DNA of 44,285 nucleotides from IMG/VR virus record IMGVR_UViG_3300031256_000003, positions 1 to 44,285 of that record. One strand, given 5' to 3'. A program made the position numbers and the translations under genes. The notes beneath the pieces are model-generated. The model worked only from the letters and a program-made list of their open reading frames with translations. It searched no databases and was not told the origin of the DNA. This stretch comes from a virus. Positions 1-7,158 of the stretch are shown here, in pieces (positions within the stretch are counted from its first letter, which is position 1; each line of letters begins with the position of its first letter).

Positions 1-126
1 GCGGGAGGGCCAATATCTTTTGCCTTCCAGAACGATGAAGCTAAACAAGTATGGCAACGTGCCAGGATCTGTGGCGACAAAGATGCTCTCTGATATCGGC
101 GCCTACCATGGCATGTCTGGAGCCCC
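1..126. repeat. Terminal direct repeat, left copy (circular assembly overlap)
   Basis: The first 126 bases recur exactly at 44159-44284; only the very last base of the window (44285, A) differs from its counterpart (127, T). The repeat lies inside one continuous reading frame that crosses the ends. This is what an assembler leaves when a circular or circularly permuted molecule is written as a line. A true short terminal redundancy is the alternative. Confidence 0.95.
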
Positions 127-397
127 TGGGACCACGAGGGGACCGAGAGTTAAATACATCTGGGGGACGGTGCGAGCGCGAGGCGGAGGCACGATCACTG
201 GAATTTGGTTACAGTCTGGATTTCGGGTGGCGAAGACGGGAACTGCATTGCAGATGCTCGTCGTGAACAAGACGCCGTCCTACCGCAAGGTCTTCGAGTT
301 CAACAAGATCGGGCTCGAGGCCGGGCGCAGGGTCATGCTCCAGCACGCGAGCAAGGCCGTGGACTTTGTCCTCCGGCGCCGGAGGACGGCGGCATGA
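1..397 (+). CDS. Tail completion (gpZ-like) protein, 3' part of the gene that crosses the ends
   Basis: This is the C-terminal half of the gene that starts at 43767; joined across the repeat it encodes 262 residues. A TTG at 20 in this frame is internal, not a start. The tail end contains a basic, helical stretch (VMLQHASKAVDFVLRRRR) like the C-terminus of lambda-type minor tail protein Z, which acts at the head-proximal end of the tail. The stop codon overlaps the ATG of the nuclease gene at 394 (ATGA). The family assignment rests on overall pattern, size and context, not on a diagnostic motif. In lambda this gene lies between the connectors and gpU; here it precedes the terminase block. Confidence 0.7.
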   Translation, partial: REGQYLLPSRTMKLNKYGNVPGSVATKMLSDIGAYHGMSGAPGTTRGPRVKYIWGTVRARGGGTITGIWLQSGFRVAKTGTALQMLVVNKTPSYRKVFEFNKIGLEAGRRVMLQHASKAVDFVLRRRRTAA

Positions 398-894
398 GTC
401 GCGCAGTAGCCGAACGCCTAAGCCAAGCTAAGGCCCGAGCCAATAAGGACAAGCACGAGGTTCCGATGGCCATCCAGGTCCGCGTTGCTGGCTTGCCTGA
501 GCCCGAGCGGGATTACCGCTTTGGGGCGATTGCCGCGGGAGGCGCTGGCAAGGGCCTGCGTGCGCGTCTCGCCAAGGCCAAGCTTAAGGACTGGCGTTTC
601 GATCTCGCTTGGCCGGAGCATCACATAGCGCTGGAGATCGAAGGCGCAGCGGGTCACGGGCGCCATACCACCGCGTCCGGCTACAAGGAAGATTGCCGCA
701 AGTACAACGAGGCCGCCCTGCTTGGCTGGGCCGTCTATCGCGTCACAGGTGACATGGTTCACAGCGGTGATGCCGTGAACCTGATGATCCGTGTGTTTCT
801 GTCAAGGGGCGTGAAGCTCGCCCCAGTGCGCGGGCTGGCAAGCGGTGCCACCCGCTCCGTCATTCTCTTATCTTCAACCCACCCGAGAGCATAG
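394..894 (+). CDS. PD-(D/E)XK / Vsr-type endonuclease-like protein, possible junction resolvase
   Basis: 166 residues, starting at the ATG that overlaps the upstream stop (ATGA). A compact nuclease-like core is visible: D70 in WRFDLAW, then EIEG (E81, E83) on a predicted strand, H91, D100 and K103 in EDCRKYN, and GWAVYRVT with R116. The order of a strand with D, a strand with E-x-E and a later K/R resembles Vsr, DUF559 and related small PD-(D/E)XK endonucleases found near phage packaging genes. It probably cuts branched DNA or nicks during packaging or recombination, which is inferred from context beside methyltransferase and terminase. The substrate cannot be read from sequence. Confidence 0.62.
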   Translation: MSRAVAERLSQAKARANKDKHEVPMAIQVRVAGLPEPERDYRFGAIAAGGAGKGLRARLAKAKLKDWRFDLAWPEHHIALEIEGAAGHGRHTTASGYKEDCRKYNEAALLGWAVYRVTGDMVHSGDAVNLMIRVFLSRGVKLAPVRGLASGATRSVILLSSTHPRA

Positions 895-898
895 ATCC

Positions 899-1312
899 AT
901 GAGCGAAAATCAAGAGACCAACGATAGCATCCTGGCACAGCCGGATGAGTCATTTCTCCAGGAGCTGCGCGATGCAGCATCCGAGATGGATTCCATCAAT
1001 GATCAGCGTGCCGAGCTCAATGCGGCCAAGAGGGCGATCGTTGAGAGGCTGCAGGCACAGTACGGCTGCAATCGGCACGCGATGAAGGCGGCAATTCAGT
1101 ATTGCAAGTTGGACGAGGACAAGCGCGAGAATTTCGACCTGACCTACCAGGTCACCCGCCGAGCCCTAGGCGCCCCTGTGCAGCATGACCTCTTCGATGC
1201 CCAGCTCGCAATGACCACAGAGCGCGCCATGGCTGCGAGCAAGAGCCGCAGTGGAGGCGGCGCCAGAAGCAAGCCAAAAGGCGATGAGCAGACGGCAAGC
1301 GCGCTGAATTGA
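899..1312 (+). CDS. Small helical protein, weakly GapR/DUF2312-like
   Basis: 137 residues from the ATG at 899; a longer frame reaches 845, but that part overlaps the nuclease gene. Residues about 15-95 are helical and charged (SINDQRAELNAAKRAIVERL, then MKAAIQYCKLDEDKRENFDL). This pattern of a coiled helix followed by a short second helix resembles GapR/DUF2312-like DNA-binding proteins common in phages of alpha- and betaproteobacteria. The C-terminus is a basic, low-complexity tail. A role in DNA binding is inference. The stop overlaps the next frame by a few bases. Confidence 0.55.
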   Translation: MSENQETNDSILAQPDESFLQELRDAASEMDSINDQRAELNAAKRAIVERLQAQYGCNRHAMKAAIQYCKLDEDKRENFDLTYQVTRRALGAPVQHDLFDAQLAMTTERAMAASKSRSGGGARSKPKGDEQTASALN

Positions 1313-1320
1313 GTGCTCGC

Positions 1321-1689
1321 ATGAATGCTGCAGAATCGATGCTGTCGTTGGAGAAACTTGGCATCTATAGCCAGTGGGACTTGCTTGCGCTGGCAGAAAA
1401 AGCCATGCCGCCGGAATATCAGCCTGATGACTCACCAGATTGGTGTGGAGAGGTCTCATTTTACGTTGATGGGTGGACCGTGCGCATCTTCTACGACTGC
1501 GGGGAACTCGATTACATCGACGCCTTCACGGGACCCGACGGTACGACGTTCGACTTTTGGGAGTGGCCAGACCGGCACCCGTGGAAGCGTGACCTAATGC
1601 ATTGGAGCGGTGTTGGAGATGTGGAACGCTGGCTAGCACCGCTTGACCGAATGTCTCGGGTCCTTCCGGCCAGCGGCGACCGCGGGTAA
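1321..1689 (+). CDS. Conserved-looking hypothetical protein
   Basis: 122 residues from the ATG at 1321 (a TTG at 1309 overlapping the upstream stop would add four). It is acidic and aromatic-rich, with the segment VRIFYDCGELDYIDAFTGPDG followed by FDFWEWPDRHPW. The alternating hydrophobic strands suggest a small beta-rich domain. I recognise a resemblance to short phage proteins with a 'FYDCxELDYI' segment but know no function. It lies in the same direction as the nuclease and methyltransferase genes, so it may be part of a DNA-processing group. Confidence 0.6.
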   Translation: MNAAESMLSLEKLGIYSQWDLLALAEKAMPPEYQPDDSPDWCGEVSFYVDGWTVRIFYDCGELDYIDAFTGPDGTTFDFWEWPDRHPWKRDLMHWSGVGDVERWLAPLDRMSRVLPASGDRG

Positions 1690-1743
1690 TTAGCACCTCA
1701 AAATTTATCTAGCTAAACCACTACAAACTTGACGGTAACCACG

Positions 1744-3012
1744 ATGCAAGTCGAGTCCATTCCAGTTGCGACCTTGGTCCCATACGCCCGCAATGCGCGA
1801 ACCCACTCCGCCGCGCAGGTGGCGCAGATCGCCGCAAGCATCCGCGAGTTCGGCTTTTGCAACCCGGTGTTGATCGACGAGCATGGTGGCATTATCGCGG
1901 GACACGGCCGCGTGCTGGCTGCGCGCAAGCTAGACCTCGACGCGGTTCCCTGCATCCGCCTTTCGCACCTCAGCGAGATTCAGCGCCGCGCCTACGCGCT
2001 TGCGGACAACAGACTTGCTGAGAATGCAGGATGGGATCTTGAGCAGCTAGGATTGGAGCTGTCTGGGCTGCGCGTCGACGGCTTTGATCTCGACTTGCTG
2101 GGATTCGATGAGGCGGAACTGGACGGACTGCTTGACGGAGACGTGCATAGCAGCGAAGGGTCAAGCGAAGATACAGAGCCGCAGATTGATCACGCCGATG
2201 AATTGCGAAAGAAGTGGGGCGTTGAAGCTGGTCAACTCTGGAAGCTTGGAGAACACCATCTGCTGTGTGGGGATTCGACCATGGCAGATGACGTGGCGCT
2301 GGCGTTGAGCGGAGACACCCCACATTTGATGGTTACAGATCCTCCATATGGGGTGGGATATAACGCAGACTGGCGGAACCATGCCTTTCGATCAGATGGC
2401 TCTCCCATCGCAGGTAGAGCCATCGGAAAAGTCGAGAATGACAACCAGGCGGATTGGCGAGAGGCATGGATTCTGTTTCCTGGAGACGTGGCCTATGTTT
2501 GGCATGCTCCGGGACCTCTGCAAGTTGCAGTGCTTCAAAGTTTGATAGCATGCGACTTTGAGGCTAGGAACCATATTATCTGGGCTAAAAACACGCTTGT
2601 AATAGGTCGCGGACATTACCACCATCAGCACGAGCCGTGTTGGTATGCCGTCAGAAAAGGGGCGACGGCGCACTGGAATGGGGATAGAAAACAAACAACA
2701 TTGTGGGAAATTGACAAGCCGCAAAAGAATGAAACGAGCCATAGCACACAAAAGCCACTTGAATGCATGGCGCGTCCAATCCGAAACAATAGTGCTCCTG
2801 GAGATTCCGTCTATGATCCATTCTCAGGCTCTGGCACGACGATCATTGCCGGAGAAAATCTAGGACGAAAGGTCCGCGCCATCGAAATATCCACGGCCTA
2901 TGTAGCCGTCGCCCTGCAGAGATGGGCCGATCACACCGGTAAAACGCCTAAGCTAGCCTCTCGATCCGCGCATTCAAGCCAACCGAAGAAAACCTCAAAG
3001 GCGAGCGTTTAA
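1744..3012 (+). CDS. ParB-domain / DNA adenine-or-cytosine (N6/N4) methyltransferase fusion
   Basis: 422 residues. The N-terminal part (about 1-90) is a ParB/Srx-type domain with LIDEHGGIIAGHGR (GHGR at 53-56). After an acidic linker comes an amino-methyltransferase with motif IV DPPYGVGY (about 199) and motif I DPFSGSGTT (about 358-366). Catalytic motif before the SAM-binding motif is the beta-class order. Such fusions are frequent in phages and are thought to protect virion DNA from host restriction. The ATG at 1744 follows a weak GGTAA; a TTG at 1729 is the alternative. No target-recognition specificity can be read. It lies immediately upstream of the small terminase. Confidence 0.9.
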   Translation: MQVESIPVATLVPYARNARTHSAAQVAQIAASIREFGFCNPVLIDEHGGIIAGHGRVLAARKLDLDAVPCIRLSHLSEIQRRAYALADNRLAENAGWDLEQLGLELSGLRVDGFDLDLLGFDEAELDGLLDGDVHSSEGSSEDTEPQIDHADELRKKWGVEAGQLWKLGEHHLLCGDSTMADDVALALSGDTPHLMVTDPPYGVGYNADWRNHAFRSDGSPIAGRAIGKVENDNQADWREAWILFPGDVAYVWHAPGPLQVAVLQSLIACDFEARNHIIWAKNTLVIGRGHYHHQHEPCWYAVRKGATAHWNGDRKQTTLWEIDKPQKNETSHSTQKPLECMARPIRNNSAPGDSVYDPFSGSGTTIIAGENLGRKVRAIEISTAYVAVALQRWADHTGKTPKLASRSAHSSQPKKTSKASV

Positions 3013-3019
3013 GTGACGC

Positions 3020-3406
3020 ATGGGTTCCCCAGCTACAGATGTTCCAAAGTCCACGCCAGGGCACGGCGGAAAGCGCGCCGGAGCTGGCGGACGTCCGATC
3101 AAGCGGGAGCAGAACGATGCCTACACGATTCTGGCGAAGGCGAAGGCGAAGCGCGAGACGTACCTTGCGCAGATCGCCGAGCTGGAATATCGCCAGCGCA
3201 CCGGTGAGCTCATACCTGCCGAGGAGGTGGCCGCCGAGTGGGAGCGCCTCGTGATGGTAGCTAAGGGCCGCCTAATGGCTCTTCCTGCACGCCTCGCACC
3301 AACGCTCGTCAAGCTGCGCGATATGCGCTCCGTCGAGACGACCATTCGCGACGAGATCGTCGCCGTACTTCGGGAGCTTGCCGGAGATGAGTCATCCGGC
3401 ACTTGA
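3020..3406 (+). CDS. Terminase small subunit (Nu1-like)
   Basis: 128 residues. A Gly-rich N-terminus (GHGGKRAGAGGRP) leads into a helical region, AKAKRETYLAQIAELEYRQRTGELIPAEEVAAEW. That is the typical signature of Nu1/terS-family proteins, in which the 'G-[EK]-L-[IV]' turn is followed by a helix contacting the motor. It would recognise the packaging site on concatemeric DNA and recruit the large subunit. The C-terminus overlaps the start of the large terminase by 20 bases, implying coupled translation. The N-terminal winged helix of lambda Nu1 is not obvious here; DNA binding may use the basic Gly-rich segment. Confidence 0.75.
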   Translation: MGSPATDVPKSTPGHGGKRAGAGGRPIKREQNDAYTILAKAKAKRETYLAQIAELEYRQRTGELIPAEEVAAEWERLVMVAKGRLMALPARLAPTLVKLRDMRSVETTIRDEIVAVLRELAGDESSGT

Positions 3407-5234
3407 GCGCATCCGCAGCGGCCGCTATCGGTCGGCGTGGTCCCCGCCACCGATTGTCGCAGTGTCAGGGTGGGCCGGGAAATTTCGCTACTTATCGCCG
3501 GAAGCCAGCGCAGAACCCGGGCTATGGAACAATGCACGTGCGCCGCACCTCATCGAGCCGATGGACCGCCTCGGACCCTACAGCGAGACCGAGCGCGTGG
3601 TCTGCAAATTCAACTCTCAATCCGGGAAAACCGAAATCATCCTGAACTTCTGCGGCTACACTGTAGACTGCGACCCAGGGCCGATTCTATGCATTCAACC
3701 GAATGTCACCCCAATGGGTGAGGCATTCTCGAAAGACCGCGTGGCTACGATGTTTCGCGACTCGCCCACTCTAGCCGCGAAGATCGGACCAGTTAGAGCC
3801 AGGACATCGTCCAGTACGATCACGCACAAGGTGTTTGCCGGCGGCCATCTCACGATTGTGGGGGCGAACTCGCCAGCCGGTCTCGCCTCACGACCGATCC
3901 GGTATCTGGTCTGTGACGAGATAGATCGGTGGGAAGCGACCCGCGAAGGCGATCCGCTCACCCTTGCACGAAAACGCCAACAGACATTTCGCGCACGGCG
4001 TAGCGCGAAGGAATTGATCGTTTCGACGCCGACCTATGCGGATTTTGGAATCTCGGTCGAATATGCCAAGTGTGACACGCAAAAGCAGTGGGAATTGACC
4101 TGTTTGCACTGTGGTGAGTCACAATTCCCAGAATTGAAGCACTTTCAGCACGATGGAGACCTGCGCAAATTGCGCTATGTCTGCGGGCATTGCGGCGCAG
4201 AGCATGCGCTCGAAGATGAGGACACCGTCAAGGCGACTGGCCATTGGGTCACCGTGAAGCAAGGCGAGGAAAAGTCAGTCGGTTACTGGATGTCCCAATG
4301 GTCAAGTCCGTTCGCGCGCTGGGATGACACAGCGCAGGAATGGATTGATGCCGGAGATGATGCGCTGAAGCGCCAGGCAGTGACGAATACGGTGTTCGCG
4401 CTTCCCTGGGAGGGCGAGGGTGACCGGGTGGATGCGCATCTACTCGAAGCTCGCTGCGAGGACTGGGGAGATGCACTTCCAGACGGAGTGACTGACATCG
4501 CCATCGGCGTTGACCTGCAACAGGATAGGCTCGAGGCCGAGACGGTCGCCTGGGGGCCGGGCTTCGAATCGTGGTCACTGAGCTACGATATCCTGATTGT
4601 CGATCCGACGCGACCGGAAGAATGGACAGAGCTTGTCGATCTGCGTCAGCGCGAATGGACGCGCTTCGACGGCACCAAGCTCAAGGGAACCGCGCTCTGC
4701 ATCGACGCCGGAAACTGGAGCAAGCACGTGTACGACTGGGTCAAGGCGCAGCATGACCGCTGGGTGATCCCGATCAAGGGACTATCCGCTTTCGGTGCGG
4801 ACCCGCTGCATGGCTCCGAGCTGGATCGTCGTCGTCGCGCCATCAAGCGTATACACCAGGGCCGGCCTGTCGAGCCGCTTGGCGTCTCGCAGATCAAGCT
4901 CACCATCGACAAGCTGCTTTCGCAACCGAGCGATGCTCCGGGCTATTGCCATTTCCCTCTGGGCCGTGGACGAGACTATTTCGACCAGCTCACCGGAGAA
5001 CGCCTAACGCGCCATGGGAAGCGCGGCCGCAGGCCCCAGCTTGCATGGATGCAGATCCACGATCGGGTCGAGGCGCGCGACTGCCGCGTCTATGCTTACG
5101 CCGCACTTTTGCTGTCCGGCGCCACATTGGCTCGCAGGAAGCCGCTCCAGCAGACGACTGAAGCACTTCCATCGCGGGAGACGCCAGCGGTAACTCCGCC
5201 ACGTCGAACCCGCATTAGAGGCCTATTACGGTGA
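3387..5234 (+). CDS. Terminase large subunit (lambda gpA family)
   Basis: 615 residues from the ATG at 3387 (a TTG at 3378 is less likely). Residues 72-90 hold the deviant Walker A FNSQSGKTEIILNF, and 173-180 hold the Walker B YLVCDEID. A two-pair cysteine cluster (CLHCGE and CGHCGAE, about residues 239-270) is typical of gpA proteins. The nuclease half shows IAIGVDLQQDRLE and a later CIDAGNW. The protein would cut at the packaging site and drive ATP-powered DNA translocation into the prohead. The gpA family usually implies cos-type packaging, but I cannot place the cos site. Confidence 0.95.
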   Translation: MSHPALERIRSGRYRSAWSPPPIVAVSGWAGKFRYLSPEASAEPGLWNNARAPHLIEPMDRLGPYSETERVVCKFNSQSGKTEIILNFCGYTVDCDPGPILCIQPNVTPMGEAFSKDRVATMFRDSPTLAAKIGPVRARTSSSTITHKVFAGGHLTIVGANSPAGLASRPIRYLVCDEIDRWEATREGDPLTLARKRQQTFRARRSAKELIVSTPTYADFGISVEYAKCDTQKQWELTCLHCGESQFPELKHFQHDGDLRKLRYVCGHCGAEHALEDEDTVKATGHWVTVKQGEEKSVGYWMSQWSSPFARWDDTAQEWIDAGDDALKRQAVTNTVFALPWEGEGDRVDAHLLEARCEDWGDALPDGVTDIAIGVDLQQDRLEAETVAWGPGFESWSLSYDILIVDPTRPEEWTELVDLRQREWTRFDGTKLKGTALCIDAGNWSKHVYDWVKAQHDRWVIPIKGLSAFGADPLHGSELDRRRRAIKRIHQGRPVEPLGVSQIKLTIDKLLSQPSDAPGYCHFPLGRGRDYFDQLTGERLTRHGKRGRRPQLAWMQIHDRVEARDCRVYAYAALLLSGATLARRKPLQQTTEALPSRETPAVTPPRRTRIRGLLR

Positions 5235-5488
5235 GCCTCGACTGGTTGGCGATCGAGGCCGAATGGGCGCGCGACCTGCAGCAGGTCCTCAGCCCGCAGC
5301 TTGCGGAGCTGATGGCGCATCATCTCGCCCAGGGCATGCGCGATCGCTTCGGCGGTCAGCGGCACTACATCCCGGCGCGGGCAATCGATCATGACCGAGT
5401 CCGAGGAGGATTCAATGGCCATAATCTAGATCAGCTATCAACTGCGTATGGACTTTCAAAGCGGCATATCCGCAGACTGGTCGGTTAA
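5231..5488 (+). CDS. Mor-like helix-turn-helix protein
   Basis: 85 residues from a GTG that overlaps the terminase stop (GTGA). It has the Mor/MarR-like activator layout of Mu: a helical N-terminus, the strand motif GGQRHYIPAR, then RGGFNGHNLDQLSTAYGLSKRHIRRLVG, a clear helix-turn-helix at the C-terminus (about residues 60-84). Mu Mor activates middle transcription. Here the gene is embedded in the head operon, so it could activate late transcription or simply bind phage DNA. Its target is unknown. Confidence 0.8.
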   Translation: MSLDWLAIEAEWARDLQQVLSPQLAELMAHHLAQGMRDRFGGQRHYIPARAIDHDRVRGGFNGHNLDQLSTAYGLSKRHIRRLVG

Positions 5489-5500
5489 CGGAGTAATACC

Positions 5501-5767
5501 ATGTGCGAATCAATCAAAACGTACAATGACGAAATAACGGAGCGATTGGATGATTTAGCTTTTTTGGCTGAATACTGGGACAAGAGTAGAAAAAAAGGGC
5601 GTGAGCCGCGGGCAATACGCCGTGCAATGATAATAGTTTGCGAGGAAATCTCCGATATATTGAGCAAAGAAAAAATAAGAAATTCTTGTATCCTTGGGGT
5701 TTCTATCGGTGAAGCGGGAAAAATGTTAGACGATACAGTCGAGCTGAGAATTATTCGCGAGCCATGA
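5501..5767 (+). CDS. Hypothetical AT-rich insert gene
   Basis: 88 residues starting at an ATG preceded by GGAG. It is mostly helical and charged (ITERLDDLAFLAEYWDKSRKK, later AIRRAMIIVCEEISDIL). The base composition is visibly more AT-rich than the flanking genes, with many AAA, ATA and TTA codons, suggesting recent acquisition (a moron). The end overlaps the start of the next gene by four bases. I do not recognise the family. Confidence 0.65.
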   Translation: MCESIKTYNDEITERLDDLAFLAEYWDKSRKKGREPRAIRRAMIIVCEEISDILSKEKIRNSCILGVSIGEAGKMLDDTVELRIIREP

Positions 5768-6627
5768 ACTGGAAACGCCGCTGGGACCCATTCATCTGGC
5801 AGGACGGGAAAGACTGCCATTTGCTGTGTCTGGCAACCCGCCATGGCGCGGAAAATCGCGGACAAATCTGGTGGCAGGACGAGAACGTCATTTTGCACGC
5901 CGTCGGTCCGAGCTTCGACGATCTGACCGAGCGCGAGGTGGTCACGCCGCCAAAGGGCTTCATCTGGACCGCGCCGAGCCGGTTTCGTTGCCGCGATCGA
6001 GACTACCTGCTAGCAGGGATCAACTATGACGCAGGGCGGCCGAACCAACGGCTATGGATGGCCCCGCTCGATGATCCCGCCGAGGAGATCGGTCAGCTCC
6101 CGACCGCGGGCCATGAGATGGGCCGCCCGGGGAGCTTCGCCTGGCGCGACGCCAGTGTGATGCGGGTCGGGGAGCGGGAATGGCTGCTATTCGTGACCAC
6201 GGGAGGCTTCCGGTGGGGCGGTGCGCCCAACGTCATCCTCTTCCAGGCCGAGGACCCGCTCGGCAGATGGTGGTCCCGCGGTCCCGTGATCGACCCGACT
6301 CTTGCGGTTCTGTTCGCGGAGCTGGAGCGGCCCCAGATTCATCGCATCGGCGACCGTTGGGTCGCCTGGTGGTCTGTCTGGCCTAACCGCCACTTTTTCC
6401 GCGCGAAAAGCACCGTCCGGACCCATATCGCGATGTCCCCCTTCGATGAGCCGCTATTTTCACGCCCGATTGCACAACTGAACGGTCTCTATGGCCTGCA
6501 GATGCATGCCGATTGCTGGTGCGCCGCCTGGGAATGGACAGACATCGACCAGGCTGAAGGGGATGTTCGCATCTGGCGGGATGATGCCCTGTTGTGGCAC
6601 ATTCGGAAATGTATGGAGTCCGCCTGA
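5764..6627 (+). CDS. Five-bladed beta-propeller, GH43/GH32-like glycosidase-fold protein
   Basis: 287 residues, starting at the ATG overlapping the previous stop. The sequence alternates 'W-D-P-F-I-W ... hydrophobic strand' blocks: RWDPFIWQDGKDCHLLCLATRH at the N-terminus, then FIWTAPSRF, GRPGSFAWRDASVM with REWLLFVTT, and LERPQIHRIGDRWVAWWSVW. Repeated D-x-x-[VI] blades of this kind are typical of GH32/43/62/68 five-bladed propellers. Candidate acidic residues are D8 in the first blade and the D of RDASVM. It may cut or bind host polysaccharide or decorate the virion. A glycosidase-like gene between terminase and portal is unusual. Catalytic activity is not proven. Confidence 0.6.
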   Translation: MNWKRRWDPFIWQDGKDCHLLCLATRHGAENRGQIWWQDENVILHAVGPSFDDLTEREVVTPPKGFIWTAPSRFRCRDRDYLLAGINYDAGRPNQRLWMAPLDDPAEEIGQLPTAGHEMGRPGSFAWRDASVMRVGEREWLLFVTTGGFRWGGAPNVILFQAEDPLGRWWSRGPVIDPTLAVLFAELERPQIHRIGDRWVAWWSVWPNRHFFRAKSTVRTHIAMSPFDEPLFSRPIAQLNGLYGLQMHADCWCAAWEWTDIDQAEGDVRIWRDDALLWHIRKCMESA

Positions 6628-6875
6628 TGTCTTACGGCAAGGCTGATGTGCTTGTCACGCGCGATTTTACAAATTGCATGACGGTGCGTGAGCTAAAGGA
6701 AATGATCAAAGATTGGCCTGAAACGAATAATTTCGGGGAGGATTGCGAGGTTTGGATAGAGACCGGGTTTGCATCTAGCAGCCCGGTCATAAGAGCCGGC
6801 GCGCTGAACCTTCGGGAAGATGATGATGGAAATCCGAGTGCAGATTTCCTGCTCGAGAGCGGGCACCGAGCATAA
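6627..6875 (+). CDS. Hypothetical protein
   Basis: 82 residues; the ATG overlaps the upstream stop (TGATG). It contains MTVRELKEMIKDWPETNNFGEDCEVWIETG, a helix followed by an acidic strand. That resembles short phage proteins with a 'V.EL...L...p.d.eV.i' pattern of unknown role. Translational coupling to the propeller gene suggests the two are co-expressed. No function is proposed. Confidence 0.6.
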   Translation: MSYGKADVLVTRDFTNCMTVRELKEMIKDWPETNNFGEDCEVWIETGFASSSPVIRAGALNLREDDDGNPSADFLLESGHRA

Positions 6876-6930
6876 CAAAGTGACATTTTTGCCCTAGTTT
6901 GTCCCTCCGGCGCGGCCGAAAATCCGCGCC

Positions 6931-7158
6931 ATGACCTTCGCGGAAGCGACCGCATACCTCTCAACCCTCGAGGCCGCTATGCTTAGCGGCGAGCTCTCCG
7001 TCCGCCTCGCTGACGGTCGAGCGATCACCTACCAGTCCCTGCTTGATATGGAACAGGCGGCTGCCAGGCTGCGGCGCGACATCGCGCGCGCCAACGGCAC
7101 CCCATCGACCCTCACCGCCCGCTGGAACCCCAGCGCCACCAGCGGGACGAGCTATTGA
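6931..7158 (+). CDS. Head-tail joining protein gpW-like
   Basis: 75 residues with the gpW pattern: MTFAEATAYLSTLEAAMLSG (helix), a short beta hairpin (VRLADGRAITYQS), then a second helix (LLDMEQAAARLRRDIARA). It sits directly before the portal, as lambda gpW sits before gpB, and its stop overlaps the portal TTG start. In the virion it would bind below the portal and allow tail attachment. Only a weak ribosome-binding site is visible. The 55-base gap upstream shows no convincing promoter. Confidence 0.85.
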   Translation: MTFAEATAYLSTLEAAMLSGELSVRLADGRAITYQSLLDMEQAAARLRRDIARANGTPSTLTARWNPSATSGTSY

